NCBI RefSeq assembly: GCF_008831285.2
Contig: NW_022204577.1
Span: 1-35,782, forward strand
DNA from: Nymphaea colorata
Taxonomy: Eukaryota; Streptophyta; Magnoliopsida; Nymphaeales; Nymphaeaceae
DNA: 35,782 bases
Direction of reading: 5' to 3'
Position numbers and translations under genes: made by a program. Under the pieces are notes generated by a model. It made no database searches and was not told where the DNA came from. It worked only from the letters and a program-made list of their open reading frames with translations. This document shows, piece by piece, positions 1-10,865 of this stretch; the stretch's first letter is position 1, and each line of letters opens with the position of its first letter.

Positions 1-87
1 CCCAACCCCAACCCCAACCCCAACCCCAACCCCAACCCCAACCCCAACCCCAACCCCAACCCCAACCCCAACCCCAACCCCAACCCC
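1..87. repeat. Left telomere, CCCCAA repeats
   Basis: Uninterrupted C4A2 repeats run from the first base to about position 87 and then give way to AT-rich sequence. This is the C-rich strand of a ciliate telomere; Tetrahymena and other oligohymenophoreans use this unit, whereas spirotrichs use C4A4. With the matching G-rich end at 35702 it shows that the window is a whole linear chromosome. The first gene's stop codon lies only 58 bases inside the repeat. Confidence 0.98.
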
Positions 88-144
88 TATTTACGTATGA
101 AATATGAGTTGATAATTGTATATTATTGGTGGATTAGATGACAA

Positions 145-1889
145 TCATACCCTTCTGGAGGGGGTGACGGCGTTGTAGAAGAGGAAAGCCGATGCGATAA
201 AAAAGAAAACGTAGAAGAGCTTATCCCGAGTTGACTAGAATTCCTGCTTCACCGATTACTCGGCGTTGTTTTATTACACCACGCTGTTGTTTCGCCAGTT
301 CATTGATTGCTTCAGCCTCAGCTCGGGAATGCCTCGCTATTACTGGCCAGCACTGGCTTGTCCTTTAGGGACATGATTGGAACGGCTGCTCGCGAGCCTT
401 TGCTTTGGACGCTCGCCTTGGCGGAAGGAGCACGAGGCTAGGATGGCTCTCTTGCTGGTTCTTCGGAAGCCGGCTCTACTTTAGGGACTTACGATTTGTA
501 TGATTCAGCTTATGGCTTGTTGGCAGGTGGATCTTGGGGGGAAAGATCGGCTTAGGGGATTTGGATGATTTGGGTGTACTCAGCTCCCTTGTCGGTGGGC
601 GTCTTGACGTCTTATTGAACTTCAGCTACAGTGCCACTCTTGCCTGAGGGTCTGCTGGTGGGATTCTTGGGAGGAAGAGCTTCGCCAGTTTTGGTCTTTC
701 TGTGTTCCTCACCGATGAGCTGATCACATCACTGCGTTGTTCTGGATGTCGAAGACCTTCTCATTTCCCCTGAATTACAAGGTGTGGATTTAGTTTTTAG
801 GTGAAGCCGGTTTTGCTTCTTCCCTTTTGGTCAGTGGCTCCCTGCGTGTGGTGATGGGTGTCTCTGTGGGCAAAATTTAGGATCTTTGAGTATATGAAGG
901 ATTTTTGCGAGCGGATTCTGATCTTTAGATGTTAGACTCTATTTTGACTGGCTTGGTGGGAGTAAGTGGTAATTTCGGCTTCGAAATTTAGCTGGCGTTG
1001 CTGTCCTTCCTACCTACTGAGACAAGATTTTGAGGCTTTCCCGGTTGCGACTTAGGAGGGGAAATTGATGACTCTTCCACCTTGGGAGGAGAGGCCTTCT
1101 TGGGAGAATGCACAAAATGTTAGTTTTGCTGTGTGTGCGGGAAAGGTCCGAAGGCTTTCTTGGAGCTCCTAACCGATCCTTCCCTGGAGGATATTTCACT
1201 ATTCTCCCTGCTTCCATGTCTGGACTTCATCTTGCCATCATGTCCTCTCTTCCTTGACAATTTCTTCTTGGAGTTGAACATGCCGCCTTCTCTGCTTCCT
1301 TCGGATATGTCGCTCTGGGACAAGTTATCGGACTGCGCCTTGTTGGGCGTGGTCATCCGGTTGATCCTGCTCTTTCCTCCACCTTCGACTTGCTCTGGTG
1401 CTCCTTCACCAGCGCCTCCAGCTCAGCCTTCGAGTTCTGCAAAAAAAGATCGAAAACCAGTACCAATGCCTCCACTATTTGCGCCTACTCTCTGAAGACT
1501 GCAGTACCCTCACTTCGCAGGGCCTTTATGTAGTCACCTGATTTATCTTGTGTGGCCGATCTCGACCTCCTGCTCGTTGGGTTTGGCCTCGTAAACCTTC
1601 ACTGTGAATTAGATGTTCCTGTTGGGGGTGAAGATCGGCAAGTAGAAGGAAAGAGCGGTGGGTTAGAAAACAATCTTGCCGCCGATCAACTTTCCCTTTA
1701 CGCCTTCGGACATCTCATCTACTTTTTGAATCCCTGAATGCAAGCGAAGGTACCTTTATAGATGACGAGACGGTAAATGCATCCGCTCTTCATGTTCTTG
1801 GCGAAGGCGTGTTCCACCTTGAAGTGCGAGGGCGAGAATTGGAAGAAGAAAGAATCGGTTGAGGAGATGCTCGATCCCTTTCGGTCCAT
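145..1889 (-). CDS. Tail-anchored protein with a C2-like N-terminal domain
   Basis: Unrecognised family. ATG at 1889 and TGA at 145-147 are set by the UAR=Glu code. The first ~120 residues alternate like an NT-type C2 domain, with FQFSPSHFKVEHAF near the N terminus and a later IEFTVKVYEAKPNEQEVEIG, which resembles the conserved end of that fold; this match is weak. A short coiled coil follows (REEAQIVEALVL, then AELEALVKEH). Next comes a long low-complexity Ser/Lys/Arg/Pro region, including RS-like SRENSEISSREGS. A hydrophobic helix, LFYVFFFIASAFLFY, ends about 10 residues before the stop, so the protein is probably tail-anchored. A 20-base intron lies at 1734-1753. Further frame changes near 1550, 1370, 700 and 340-353 may be introns or one-base deletions and are unresolved. 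Confidence 0.6.
1734..1753 (-). other. 20-nt spliceosomal intron
   Basis: Reads GTACCTTCGCTTGCATTCAG on the minus strand. Removing it joins VIYKG to IQKVDEMSEG in one frame; left in, the frame is lost. Confidence 0.7.
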
Positions 1890-1993
1890 TTATTAATATC
1901 GAATTAAAGATAGCGTCCCGCCTTAAAGAAGAAAATAACGAAATAACAGCCCCCCAGAATCATGATGAAAAGTATATAATCACAGTGGAGCCC

Positions 1994-3352
1994 TCATTCC
2001 TTGATCTTTCCCTTTATCATTCCGAGAATCTAAGATATTCTTTACTTGCTTGATTACGGCAACAGAGAAAGCAGGTTCACAATACCGGTGAATTCGTCGG
2101 ATTTGATGTCGTCGGCTGACTGGAGGATGGAGATGATGATCTATGGGGTGACGGGAGTGCGGAAGAAACGGTGGCTTTAGACATGGAAGAAAATCTTCTA
2201 ATTTGTGCTCATGTGAACTCCCAATTTGCTGTGGTAGGATACCAACAACTATGATGCGTTTTCTGGAGGAACCTTCCGCAAGAGGTGCAGGAACTCAATC
2301 GGAGTCAGCTTCTAGGAGTTCTATTGCAGGTATTTCAAAATTACACCCTTGAGATGCGGAATATCAGCAGCGAATAAAAGGCATTGCTTGGTCAATGGCT
2401 CAATGTCAGATTAGATTGATTTTACGATTGATTGCTACAATTTAGCAGTATCGACAGCTGTAAAGAAAAGCTTCAATATTCACTACTGGCCTAGTTGAGT
2501 TTCACCCGTAATGCCTCCTTCTCAGCAGCTGCATCAACAGTCTACTATTGCTACTATGGTGACTTTATGAGTGTACCTGTTCCTCCTCGAGCTGGGCATA
2601 GGGATTGAAGAGGACATCCGAACGTTGTTGCGTGCCAATTGGTATTAGATTTTAACTTGAGGCAGTTCGGAAGGATCCTGCTTATGTGGTACAGGGTGGT
2701 AAGAGTGTCTAAGTTGTTGGCGTTCTACTTGGTCAATCTTTAGACCAAAGATTTGACCAACTGAAGCGGAACGTAAGGCTCCTCAAGGACCAAAATGGCC
2801 AACCTGAGGAACTGCACTACGTTCATCCTTAAATTCTCCTCTTTTTTGGAGCGTTCAACGTCGATTTAGAGATAGCAATTGACCATTTTCACCCAGGTCT
2901 GCTTGGGGAAGTGAAGCTGCTTGTACAGTTGCAGGAACGGGTGAGCTAGGAGGCCTGAACTGCCTTCCGAAGAAAAGCTTAGCCACCTTGTTGAGAGCCT
3001 TGAAGATGGGCAGATTGCGATTGTAGGAATAGCCTCTTTCCCTGAGCACCTCCAGCAGCATGTTCACCTCTCTGTGGGGCATGATGTGCAACTATCCACT
3101 CAAACCGCTAATTATCTGTTCAGTTTTCGCCTGTTCTTCCCTCCAGCCTGCCCCCTTCACCACGTCTGCAAGCTCAGGATCGTATCGGGCCATGGTGAGT
3201 GAGTGGAGCAGGCGGACGGTCTTCCAGCCTTTCAGGGTTTGATGCTGGGTGAGCAGTTGGTGGGAGAGAGCGATGAGGTGGTCCTTCTTGTCTGAGAATG
3301 CGAAGCGAGGACGGAGGAGGGGGAGGAAAGATTTGGTGAGGAATTTAAACAT
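1994..3352 (-). CDS. Putative mitochondrial helical-repeat protein (RAP/FASTK-like at most)
   Basis: The ATG at 3352 opens a basic, Leu/Phe-rich N terminus, MFKFLTKSFLPLLRPRFAF, typical of a mitochondrial presequence. The rest is alpha-helical with repeat-like stretches (HLIALSHQLLTQH, KTVRLLHSLTMARYDPEL, FLHLLRKVPPENASELL). The C-terminal part is clean and ends ILGMIKGKIKE at the TGA at 1994-1996. The overall look recalls FASTK/RAP or other organelle RNA-binding helical-repeat proteins, but no RAP signature is certain. TAA/TAG falls repeatedly at helix positions next to acidic residues, as expected for Glu. Frame changes near 2940, 2640 and 2490 are probably small introns or base deletions. 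It is divergent from U2A', with 112 bases between the two ATGs. Confidence 0.55.
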
Positions 3353-3464
3353 GGCTAAAAAATATGATTTGGTAATTGCTAAATGAAAGTGCAATCAACA
3401 GATTGGGATAAATACAGGGAAAATAGATAGATGATTGCCTTATTATTATTATAGATTATAAGAG

Positions 3465-3992
3465 ATGAAGATCACAGCCGAACTCATCCAACAATCCCCC
3501 CAATTCACCAATCCCCTCAACGAACGCCAGCTCGACCTCCGCGGCTACAAGATCACAGCCATCGAGAACATGGGCGCCACTCTCGTATCCTCCCCCTAAC
3601 GTAGAACTTCTTCGAGTGCATCGACCTCTCCGATAACTAATTGCGCAAGCTGGGCAACTTCACCAACCTGGACCGGCTGACCTCCATCGTGGCCACCAAC
3701 AACCGCATAAAGACCATCAGCACCGACCTGGCGGACTCTCTGCCCACCTCGAAAACATCTTCCTCATGAATAACAAGATTTCCGAACTGCAGGAGGTGGC
3801 CAAATTGGCAACCTGCAAGAAATTGCAGCGACTCGTCCTGACCAATAACCTAGTGACGGAATTACCCAATTACCGTCTATTTGTCATCGCTAAAATACCC
3901 TCTCTGCGCATCTTGGATTTCGGCAAAGTGACGGCCAGTGAGAGAAAGCAAGCATAGGCTTTATTCCCTCCTGAGAGTAGGCAAAGAAGTGA
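3465..3992 (+). CDS. U2 snRNP protein A' (U2A'/Lea1), short form
   Basis: U2A' binds U2 snRNA together with U2B'' and acts in branch-point recognition. It is recognised by the near-universal N terminus (ELDLRGYKI, then IENMGATL), leucine-rich repeats (DLSDNELRKLGNF, NNKISELQ) and the LRR cap YRLFVIAKIPSLRILDF, followed by ERKxAEALF. TAA at 3638-3640 encodes the Glu of DNELRKL and TAG supplies the Glu of AEALF; human U2A' has Glu at both. A 20-nt intron sits at 3585-3604. One base is missing in CCC at 3743-3745. A second missing base near 3973-3977 would give the ending PPEEEAKK and a TGA at 3990-3992. The protein, about 175 residues, would be only the LRR core, without the acidic tail of animal U2A'. 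Confidence 0.88.
3585..3604 (+). other. 20-nt spliceosomal intron in U2A'
   Basis: Reads GTATCCTCCCCCTAACGTAG. Excision joins GATL to NFFECIDLSDN, matching the U2A' family; a CTAAC branch-like motif lies six bases before the end. Confidence 0.88.
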
Positions 3993-4056
3993 TAATCCAT
4001 GTCCACCATACCCATTCCATAAAACTATCTATCCCAACCCTGCTATATTATAATCT

Positions 4057-4807
4057 ATGTCATCAACATTCAAGAACCGCTCCCGAAGCGCAAATACCGC
4101 GAGCGTGCTCAGCCATAGTCCCGTGCGCATCTGGGCATGCTGGAGAAGAAAAAGGACTACCAGCAGCGCGCCAAGAACTTCCACAAACGGCAGGACATGC
4201 TGAACCAGCTGAAGGTGAAGGCCGACCTCAAGAACGAGGATGAGTTCTACTTCCAGATGATGAAGGGAAAACGCAACCAGGATGGAAAATTCGTGCAGAA
4301 TGATGACGATGATGACTCCGATTTCGACGAGAAGGAGTATAGGAATTCACTCAAGACCGAAAACTATGCATTGTACTCCACCAGAGGTCCATCGTCGAAG
4401 GCGTAAGGATGATCAATAACGCAGAAAATATAAAAATTGAAGGGAGAGCTTCACTGCTTGAGTCTGACCAAAAATTTAACAAGCATGTTATCTTCGTGGA
4501 CAGCCAGGACAAACTGGCCAACTTCAAACCGGAATAGCACTTCAACACAACTAAATAATTGGCTGAGAACAAGTTGCTGGACATCGCTCCGCAGGCATTG
4601 ACTAAGGCCATCCCTTTCCAGCAGGATCACGGATCCCTCAAGTACAAATACACCCGATTGGCGGAGTACATGGAGAAGGACAGGAAACTGACCAAGTTAT
4701 TGCTGAAGATTGGACAGCAGAAGGCCGTGCTTGGACCCTAAAGGAGTAAGGTGAAGAAGCACAAGGGGAAGAAGATCCACAAGTTCTTCATCGAACGCAA
4801 GAAATGA
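4057..4807 (+). CDS. UTP11: U3 snoRNA-associated protein 11 (Utp11)
   Basis: Utp11 is a component of the nucleolar SSU processome that processes 18S pre-rRNA. Family marks in order: KRKYRERAQPESRAHLGMLEKKKDY, RAKNFHKRQDMLNQLK, DEFYFQMMKGK, then KHVIFVDSQDKL and HFNTTKELAENKLL, which tracks the yeast protein closely, and a basic C terminus ending FIERKK at TGA 4805-4807. TAA in NTTKELAEN sits where yeast has Glu. The ATG at 4057 gives MSSTFKNRSR and needs one extra A in GAAG at 4085-4088 to enter the KRKYRE frame. A second missing base lies near 4389-4390, or a 14-nt intron does. An in-frame upstream ATG at 3999 exists but would add non-homologous residues. It starts 64 bases after U2A' on the same strand. 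Confidence 0.88.
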
Positions 4808-4894
4808 TATCCTACTACTTTGGATTCAGCATTAAGGTATACTTTACGCATGGATGGTGATGATGGTGGAATGAGTATGGGCGATGCGATCAGT

Positions 4895-6632
4895 TCAGTT
4901 CTATCTTGTTGGGAAGTATTGCCTCAGCAGCTGGTTTAGGTCACGTTCGATTTCTTTCCTCTAGCTAGTTTCGATCCTGGGCAGGTCCAGCTACTTCCCC
5001 TCCTTCCGCACGATCAGACTGCACTCCATCAGCTTCAAGCAGAGCCTGTAGTACTCCAGACCGACGCTCTTCGCCTTCACTCTTTCCGCATAGGGAACTG
5101 TCTCCTTCTTTACGTTGTATTTGCGGATAGCTTCCGAGAGGAAGTGGCGGTATAGCCAATTTATGCCCTCCCTGAAACGCAATTTTATCTCTTAGAACGA
5201 GGATACGATGAGATCGGTGCGATGCAGAGGATCGATTAGCTTCGTCTTGTACAGTTGGGAGACTTGCAGCAAGTCCTCCATCAGTTTATAGGCTCGGCTG
5301 ACCACTTCTTCAGGCTGGTCGTGGACCACCTTCAGCAGCTAGAACACCATGGCGTAGGGGTAGGCGTACAGTTTAATGGCGGCTTCTCTCCGCTCCTGCG
5401 CCTCCTCCGGCTGTCCCTCCCAATCCGCCCGCACTCCCTCCACCAGCTTGATCAGATCTCTGCAGGGGAAGTCAGTCTAGGGATCAAACTCCTCCTCCCT
5501 GTAGAAGTATTAGATCTGGAGCGGGGGAGCTCCTTGGGGGAGGACGCAAGCTTTCCTTCACCTTCTCTCCCTGAAGTTCTCCTCAAACTCCACCTAGCAA
5601 AGCACAGGGTGCCTCCTGAGGTGGGCAACCACTTCCTCCGTGAGAACTCGTGGGCGAAGAGCATCCTGGCGTTGATGCGTTCCTGGGGGTACTTCTTGCG
5701 GTGTTCTATGGCGGCCATCACTGAGGACTGCTGTCCCGAGGGGAAGAGGCTCAGCATCTTGATCTCCCTGTTGGCGGAGGAGACTTCTCTCCTGGCGCCG
5801 GGAAGGGCGAACTTGTCGAAGTATTGGTGGGCGTAGAAGGCGGACAGCGTGAGGTCCCCCTTCAGCGATAGCTCTATTAGGTTCTTGGCTTGCTAGGAGA
5901 CTTATAGTAGCCTGTCTGCGAAGTAGTAGGTCTTGAGAGCCTTCTTGGATTACTACCTGTCCAAGTATTTCAGATAATCCTTGAAGGAAAAGGGAACGCG
6001 CTACTTCCTCTTCTAGAAAGGAACGAATCCGAACAGTAATTTGAAAAGCAGCGTTCCCAAGGCGTAGGCAACGCTTCCCTCCCTCCTCACATCCACTTTG
6101 TAGTAATCAGCCGACTCCTTTTCGTTCTGGAGCAGCAGGCCGACCAGCGATAGCTCCCACTCGCCTCCCCTCCTCACGATATTGCGAGGATTTATGGCAG
6201 AATAGTCCACTCCATGGGCTGCATAGTTCTCCAGGCCATCCTTCAATCCGCGCACAATCCCCCTCGCTAGCGCTCCTCCAGGAAGGGAGTAGGGTGCTCT
6301 TGCCTTCCAGATTGACCAGCATTTCATACAAATTCTCATCGATGTGTTCTTCGATGATGATGTGGTCGCGATCTGTCTTCAGGAGCAGTATCTTGGGGGA
6401 TCTTTATATGAACTCTATCTCCTTGAGGATGGGCTACAGTTCCTTCTCGGTGAGGTAGACCTGGTAGAAGTTTTGGTGCTGGTCGTAGGCTGCGTTAGGG
6501 AGGAGCTACCTGAATAGCACTCGACTGTCTGGCTGTAGGCTTGGATTCGATGATGGTGAGCGTGTTGAAGATTTAGGGCTTGAAGATGGTGATGATTTTG
6601 CTGAAGTTGTCGATGTGTATTTCTCGCAACAT
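4895..6632 (-). CDS. Degenerate protein kinase-like protein
   Basis: The ATG at 6632 starts MLREIHIDNFSKIITIF. A kinase-like C-lobe is visible in the first half: GVDYSAINPRNIV stands where HRDLKPxN would be, and VAYALGTLLFKLLFGFVPF resembles the alpha-F/G stretch of kinases. There is no HRD Asp, no DFG motif (ELSLVGLLL occupies that place) and no obvious glycine loop, so this is most likely a pseudokinase, or a kinase-fold relative. The second half is helical and charged, with AFYAHQYFDKFALPGARREVS, HRKKYPQERINARMLFAHEF and WLYRHFLSEAIRKY. It has no name I can give. The stop TGA is at 4895-4897. Frame changes near 6500, 6290 and 5600 probably reflect missing bases or tiny introns. Confidence 0.6.
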
Positions 6633-6901
6633 GCCTTAATAATTTTTATTATTAATAATGGAAAGAGAATGAAGGATTGGACAGACTATACCAATCACGA
6701 ACCTTATATCCACCAACCAACAAACCAACCTTGTATCACATATATCCTCTCATTTATTCATATCTCTATCATTCCTTCTCATTAATTCATATCCTTCCCC
6801 TGCCCTCATGCAAATCCATATCCCATCCTTCCTTATTTTGCTATCCACAATGATCATTTTATATCTATTGGCCTTCAAATTTAAAAAATAGTTCAATTCC
6901 C

Positions 6902-8580
6902 ATGGACCCCGCCTCCGCACTCCCCCGTCCGCTCACCCAGGACGAAATAGACGCCTTATAGCAAGGTAAACCTCCACCCATCCCAGAACTATCCACCCAC
7001 GCCTACTCCGACACCCCCAACGACAACTAACTCACCAAAATGGCCGCCTCCCTCCAAGCCAAGCTCAACACCTCCATCTCTCCCGTCGACATCGGCATCT
7101 ACCTCCGTCGCAGGCCACACCCGCAACCCAAGAGCCAATCCTCCCTGCCCTCCCAACCGGCCCCCCTCCCTCTCTTCTCCTACTTCAAACAGTTCGCAGA
7201 GTCAGCGAAACAGGAATAGCCGCCCAAGAAAGAATACGTCTGCCGCAGCAAGCGCAAGATCAAACCCACCGAGCCCACCCCCAGGAGCAGCTGGAGGATA
7301 TGGTCGAGCACTGCGATGGAAACACGAGCGACTGCCACATCCTCTTCTAGCGCAAGAACAGGAAGAACAACGCCCAGCAGACCCAAGGCACGCTTCACTA
7401 GCGTTGCCAATGGGTTTTCCACGAGTACTTTTACTCCTTCTTCGACCGTAGCTATTTGAGGGAGGAAGAGACCTTCGCGAGGATCCAGCAGGCGCTCAGG
7501 ATGAATCCATAGGCCAATACGTATGCGAAGCGAAGAATATAAGGCTGGCTTTGCCAAGACCAAGACTGTTTAACTCTGAATTCGTTTCTGGGGAAATAGA
7601 ACGGCTTAATGATTTTAGGAATCAGGCAAGATCGTCACCCAAACAGGTAATATTATTTCTAGTCAGCGCGGAAAAGGATAATGGTAGCTTAACGTTGGTC
7701 GTGAAGTGGTGGCAGTCCACCCCGTCTGCGGACACCTCCACGCTGGCAGCATCTTGGCCATCTACAAGTAGAATCTCTACATGGTGAAGTTCGTCCGTCC
7801 CGAACTGGGCACCCAAAAGATCCTCGACGTCAACATCTCCCTGCGGGAGGTGGCACATCCTCACCGGATAGTCGTATAGAGCGTCAATTTCGAAGTCATG
7901 GCGCTAGTCATCAAGCTGCTCTAGTATAAAGCCGACCTCATTTCCCTCCTGGGACGCTATAACGATCTCGCGCAGGAAGTCCAGCGGGAGCAGAACGTAT
8001 TGGACAACCGTTTTTATCAACAGTACGGTTGGATTGGCTCGACAATCAACATCCTGTCCCTGGGGATCAGGCACATCCTCTCCCGGTTCAGGCTCCGAGG
8101 GCTAGACTCCACCAGTAGCCTTTCACCATTTAGACCAGAGCGAATCGGGCGCAACTTTGCCTCAGTCCTGCTCAACCCGCTCAACCTAATGGAGAAATAA
8201 CTGGACAAAAGCTCAGAGAATTCAGATGTGAATGCCTCCCAGCAGATCAACGCATCATCTCCAACTACAAAGAAGTAAAATTCGCCCTTATGCAGTCCAA
8301 AGTGGATCAGTACTCTCGCGAACTATTCGGCAAGCATTGGTAATCCTTGCGTGACATCGAATGGTCAATCTAGCAACGCGAATAATTCTAGATCCTAATG
8401 CGTTGTCTGGTGGGCATCCTGGTGAGTTTGCGCGTCGAGCAGAAGGGCTTCAGTATAGAGTAGAACAAGTATCTGAAGGAACTCATGAACCACTTCGATA
8501 GCCAATTCCCAGAACACTTCAATTAAATCTACTAGCTGCTCGCCTCCATCACCGCCAAATTGAACGATGATCCCAAGTGA
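6902..8580 (+). CDS. LIN9: LIN9 / Always early homolog (MuvB/DREAM complex)
   Basis: LIN9 is a scaffold of the MuvB core, which with E2F/RB or Myb partners controls cell-cycle genes. The order of family blocks is kept. First comes the DIRP entry, WVFHEYFYSFFDRSYLREEE, matching the FYEWFYSNIDKPLF block. Next is IRLALPRPRLFNSEFVSGEI, matching the GKPRRCSSAFFEEER block. Then comes a Tudor-like strand set, VGREVVAVHPVCGHLHAGSI and VKFVRPELGTQKILDVNI, and VNFEVMALVIKLLEYKADLI. Last is the helix LMRCLVGILVSLRVEQKGF near the end. The N-terminal ~130 residues are Pro/Ser-rich and not conserved. A 20-nt intron lies at 7647-7666. One-base losses are inferred at the C run 7278-7282, near 7530 and near 8240. 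The stop TGA is at 8578-8580. Confidence 0.85.
7647..7666 (+). other. 20-nt spliceosomal intron in LIN9
   Basis: Reads GTAATATTATTTCTAGTCAG. Excision joins ARSSPKQ to RGKGEWELNVGREVVAVHP, restoring the LIN9 alignment. Confidence 0.85.
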
Positions 8581-8655
8581 TACCCCCCACCCACCTATCC
8601 ACCCCCACCATATACTATTCAATATCATTATAGAACATAATAAAATAGTTACCTC

Positions 8656-9081
8656 ATGCTCAGACTCAGAAAGGATTCACGCCACTCCTCCACCACCAAG
8701 AAGGACCCCGCCAAACGGGTCAAGTCAGAATGCGGAAAGGAGAACTCCGAGGGCAACGTCGAGAAGAAGGATGAATCTGGATTCAAACGCATGCATCGAA
8801 ACGCATGCCGCACCAAAGTCTGCGAGTTTTTGGAGTATAAATCGTAAAGGATGAACAGGAGCAAACACCCCTCCATGTGGCTGCTCTCCAAGACCTACCT
8901 GAAGAAGCTGTAACAGGTGCAGAACTCCCTGCAGGCCGAGGAGGAAATCATGGTGGAACAGCAGCAGAGGAGAAAGATAAGCTGGAGCGAGGAGGCAGAG
9001 TACGTATACTTCAACGAGAGGAAAAGCTCCGCCTCTATCTCCGAATCGGAGAGACACACTTTCCACCTCAATGAGGAATGA
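8656..9081 (+). CDS. Small charged protein, unknown
   Basis: A clean 141-residue reading frame from ATG 8656 to TGA 9079-9081, containing two UAR codons read as Glu. The composition is very basic and Ser-rich at the start (MLRLRKDSRHSSTTKKDPAK). Then come FKRMHRNACRTKVCEFLEYK and a short coiled coil, QNSLQAEEEIMVEQQQRRK, ending in an acidic/Ser stretch (SSASISESERHTFHLNEE). It has no membrane segment or signal peptide, and no family is recognised. It begins 75 bases after LIN9 on the same strand and, unlike LIN9, needs no intron or base correction. The coding assignment rests on the clean frame, on GC-rich third positions, and on Glu fitting at the two UAR codons. Confidence 0.6.
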
Positions 9082-9215
9082 ATGATTTTAACTGCATAAC
9101 TGTCACACTCGTCATCATATCCAAACATTACATCCCAATCCACATCACACCCACTCCATCGCCTTACAACTTTCCCCAGTGAGTCCCTATACTTGAAATT
9201 GCAAACATCATATGC

Positions 9216-10865
9216 TCACGCCTTGTTCTTCTCAGCGGATATCCTCGACTCCAGTTCCTTGCGATCCATGCCAAGGATCTGCGTGAACTCGGGAGGAGTG
9301 CAGCAGCTGGTGTATTTATGGATATCGACGTGGGTGTCGAGATTGGCCGTGTGGATGGCGAGCAGATACAAGCGCAGATCTTGATCGGTGAGTGCCTCCA
9401 GTTCTGCTGCGGTCCTGTAGAGGTTGTTCACGCATCGCTTGATGCTGGAGTGGTAGAAATAGTCCACTTCGTACTCGTTCAGCCTCAGCTTCTCCATACT
9501 GTCCTTCAATTTGTACTCCTCCACCACTCTCCTCTCGGGTTATCAGCCGGTCCCTGCAAGATGGAATTGAGGCAACCGACTACTTCTCCCAGCAGGAAAT
9601 CCTTGATCTGTTCCTTTCCTTCGTTGATGCGTGCGGAGTACTTCTTGAGGAACTTGGTGGTGGCAACTTTATCCTCCAGGGTCATCACTTCCTCGATCTC
9701 CGCCAGCGATTTGCCAAGATCAGGGAGGATGAATCCCTCCTTGTCGTCGATGAGTTTGAGTCCGTCCTCGGAGAGATAGCAGAACCTGCTGAGGGTGAGG
9801 TAGAGCAGGACCACTTTGTACACTCTGGGCATGAGTTGGGACCGTTCCTGCTGGTAGCGCTGCAGGAGCATGAGCAACCCGGTCAGGTAGTTGTTCCTGG
9901 CGCATATCAGCTCCACCAGTTGCCTCACTTTTGCAGCCAGCTACTCGGATTACCTCTGCTGGTCGATGGAAGTCGGCCTCACTTGGGGCAGTTTGTCAAC
10001 TGCAGGCAGGAATTGCTTCAGCTGGGTTCGAATGGCTCTGAAACCCGGTCGCTTAGTTGGGTCGAAGTTTAGCATCGATTTAGCAGCTATATCCATCTGG
10101 GAGTCAGCGCGGGGTGGTCGAACTAAAATCCTCCCTTTTTCTTGTTATTCATGAGGAACTTGTGGAGGTCAGGGCGGTCTTGACTCCCTTGTTCAGTTGC
10201 TAGCTGGTCAGCATCTCGTAGAGGATATATCCAGCGCTGAAGACGTCGCACCGTTCGTCGTAGGCCTCCCCGCCGCCCTGGTAGATCTCCTGGATGTAGA
10301 CCTCGGGGGCAGAGTAGATCGGAGTGCATCGTTTAAAAGTGGCATTGCCCTACTGGATCTCCCTCGCGATGCCGAAATCAGCGATCTTGAGCTCTCCGCA
10401 GAGGTGATCAGCAAGTTGTCCGGCTTCAGATCCCTGTGGTACAGTCCTATCTTAAGGGGGGTTACTTTGTTCGTTCATGTAGGCCATGCCCTATGCCAGC
10501 TGTTTGAACAATTCATATGCTCTTAGTTCTGTCATTTTGCTGTGGATGAGATTGGCCAGCGTTCCTCCCTCGCAGAGTTCCAAGAACATGAAGATGCCAT
10601 CGGGGGCGGACCGATCCCCCGAGCAGCCATAGTACTCCATGATGTTGGGGTGGTGCAATTTCTTCATGATGGCGATTTCCTTGAGTTCCCCGGCCGGCAG
10701 TCCGTACAGGTTGATCCTCGCTATCTGCTTGACTGCGATGAACCGTTTCTTCTCGTTGTCGTAGCCCTTGTAGACGTTGCCGAAGGCGCCACCACCCAAC
10801 CGCAAGAAGCGGTTGTAGGAGAAACGCTAGTTGATCTGGATGTAGCCTGTAAGGTCGAGCTCCAT
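9216..10865 (-). CDS. Protein kinase, MAP3K/STE11-like
   Basis: A Ser/Thr protein kinase with all catalytic marks: glycine loop LGGGAFGNVYKGY (residues ~25-37), ATP-site Lys in FIAVKQI, alpha-C Glu in ELKEIAIMKKLHHPNIMEYYG, hinge FMFLELCEGGTLANL, catalytic loop YHRDLKPDN, DFGIAREI, and TPIYSAPEVYIQE. The hinge and alpha-C wording look like MAP3K or NPK1-type kinases. The C-terminal ~220 residues are unique and helical (VKLTLSRFCYL-like helices, FLKKYSARINEGKEQIKDFL, ending SRISAEKNKA); they could be a regulatory domain. The ATG at 10865 gives MELDLTGYIQIN directly ahead of the glycine loop. The TGA at 9216-9218 is in frame. A 19-nt intron lies at 10447-10465, and a frame change near 10190-10140 is probably a small intron or missing base. 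Confidence 0.85.
10447..10465 (-). other. 19-nt spliceosomal intron in the MAP3K-like kinase
   Basis: Reads GTAACCCCCCTTAAGATAG on the minus strand. Its removal creates the catalytic loop LYHRDLKPDN. Its run of six C may have lost one base, which would make it 20 nt like the others. Confidence 0.85.

Noticed and set aside
3999-4056. Upstream ATG as the Utp11 start
   Set aside because: In frame with the conserved part, but it would add ~25 non-homologous residues translated from AT-rich sequence; the ATG at 4057 plus one missing A gives the expected short N terminus.
4390-4403. 14-nt intron in Utp11
   Set aside because: Removing GTCCATCGTCGAAG restores the frame, but so does one missing C. 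Given the 20-nt norm and many missing bases elsewhere, the deletion is preferred.
10020-10040. GGTTCGAAT-like tRNA B-box
   Set aside because: Lies inside the coding part of the kinase gene with no A-box or cloverleaf around it; no tRNA gene was found in the window.
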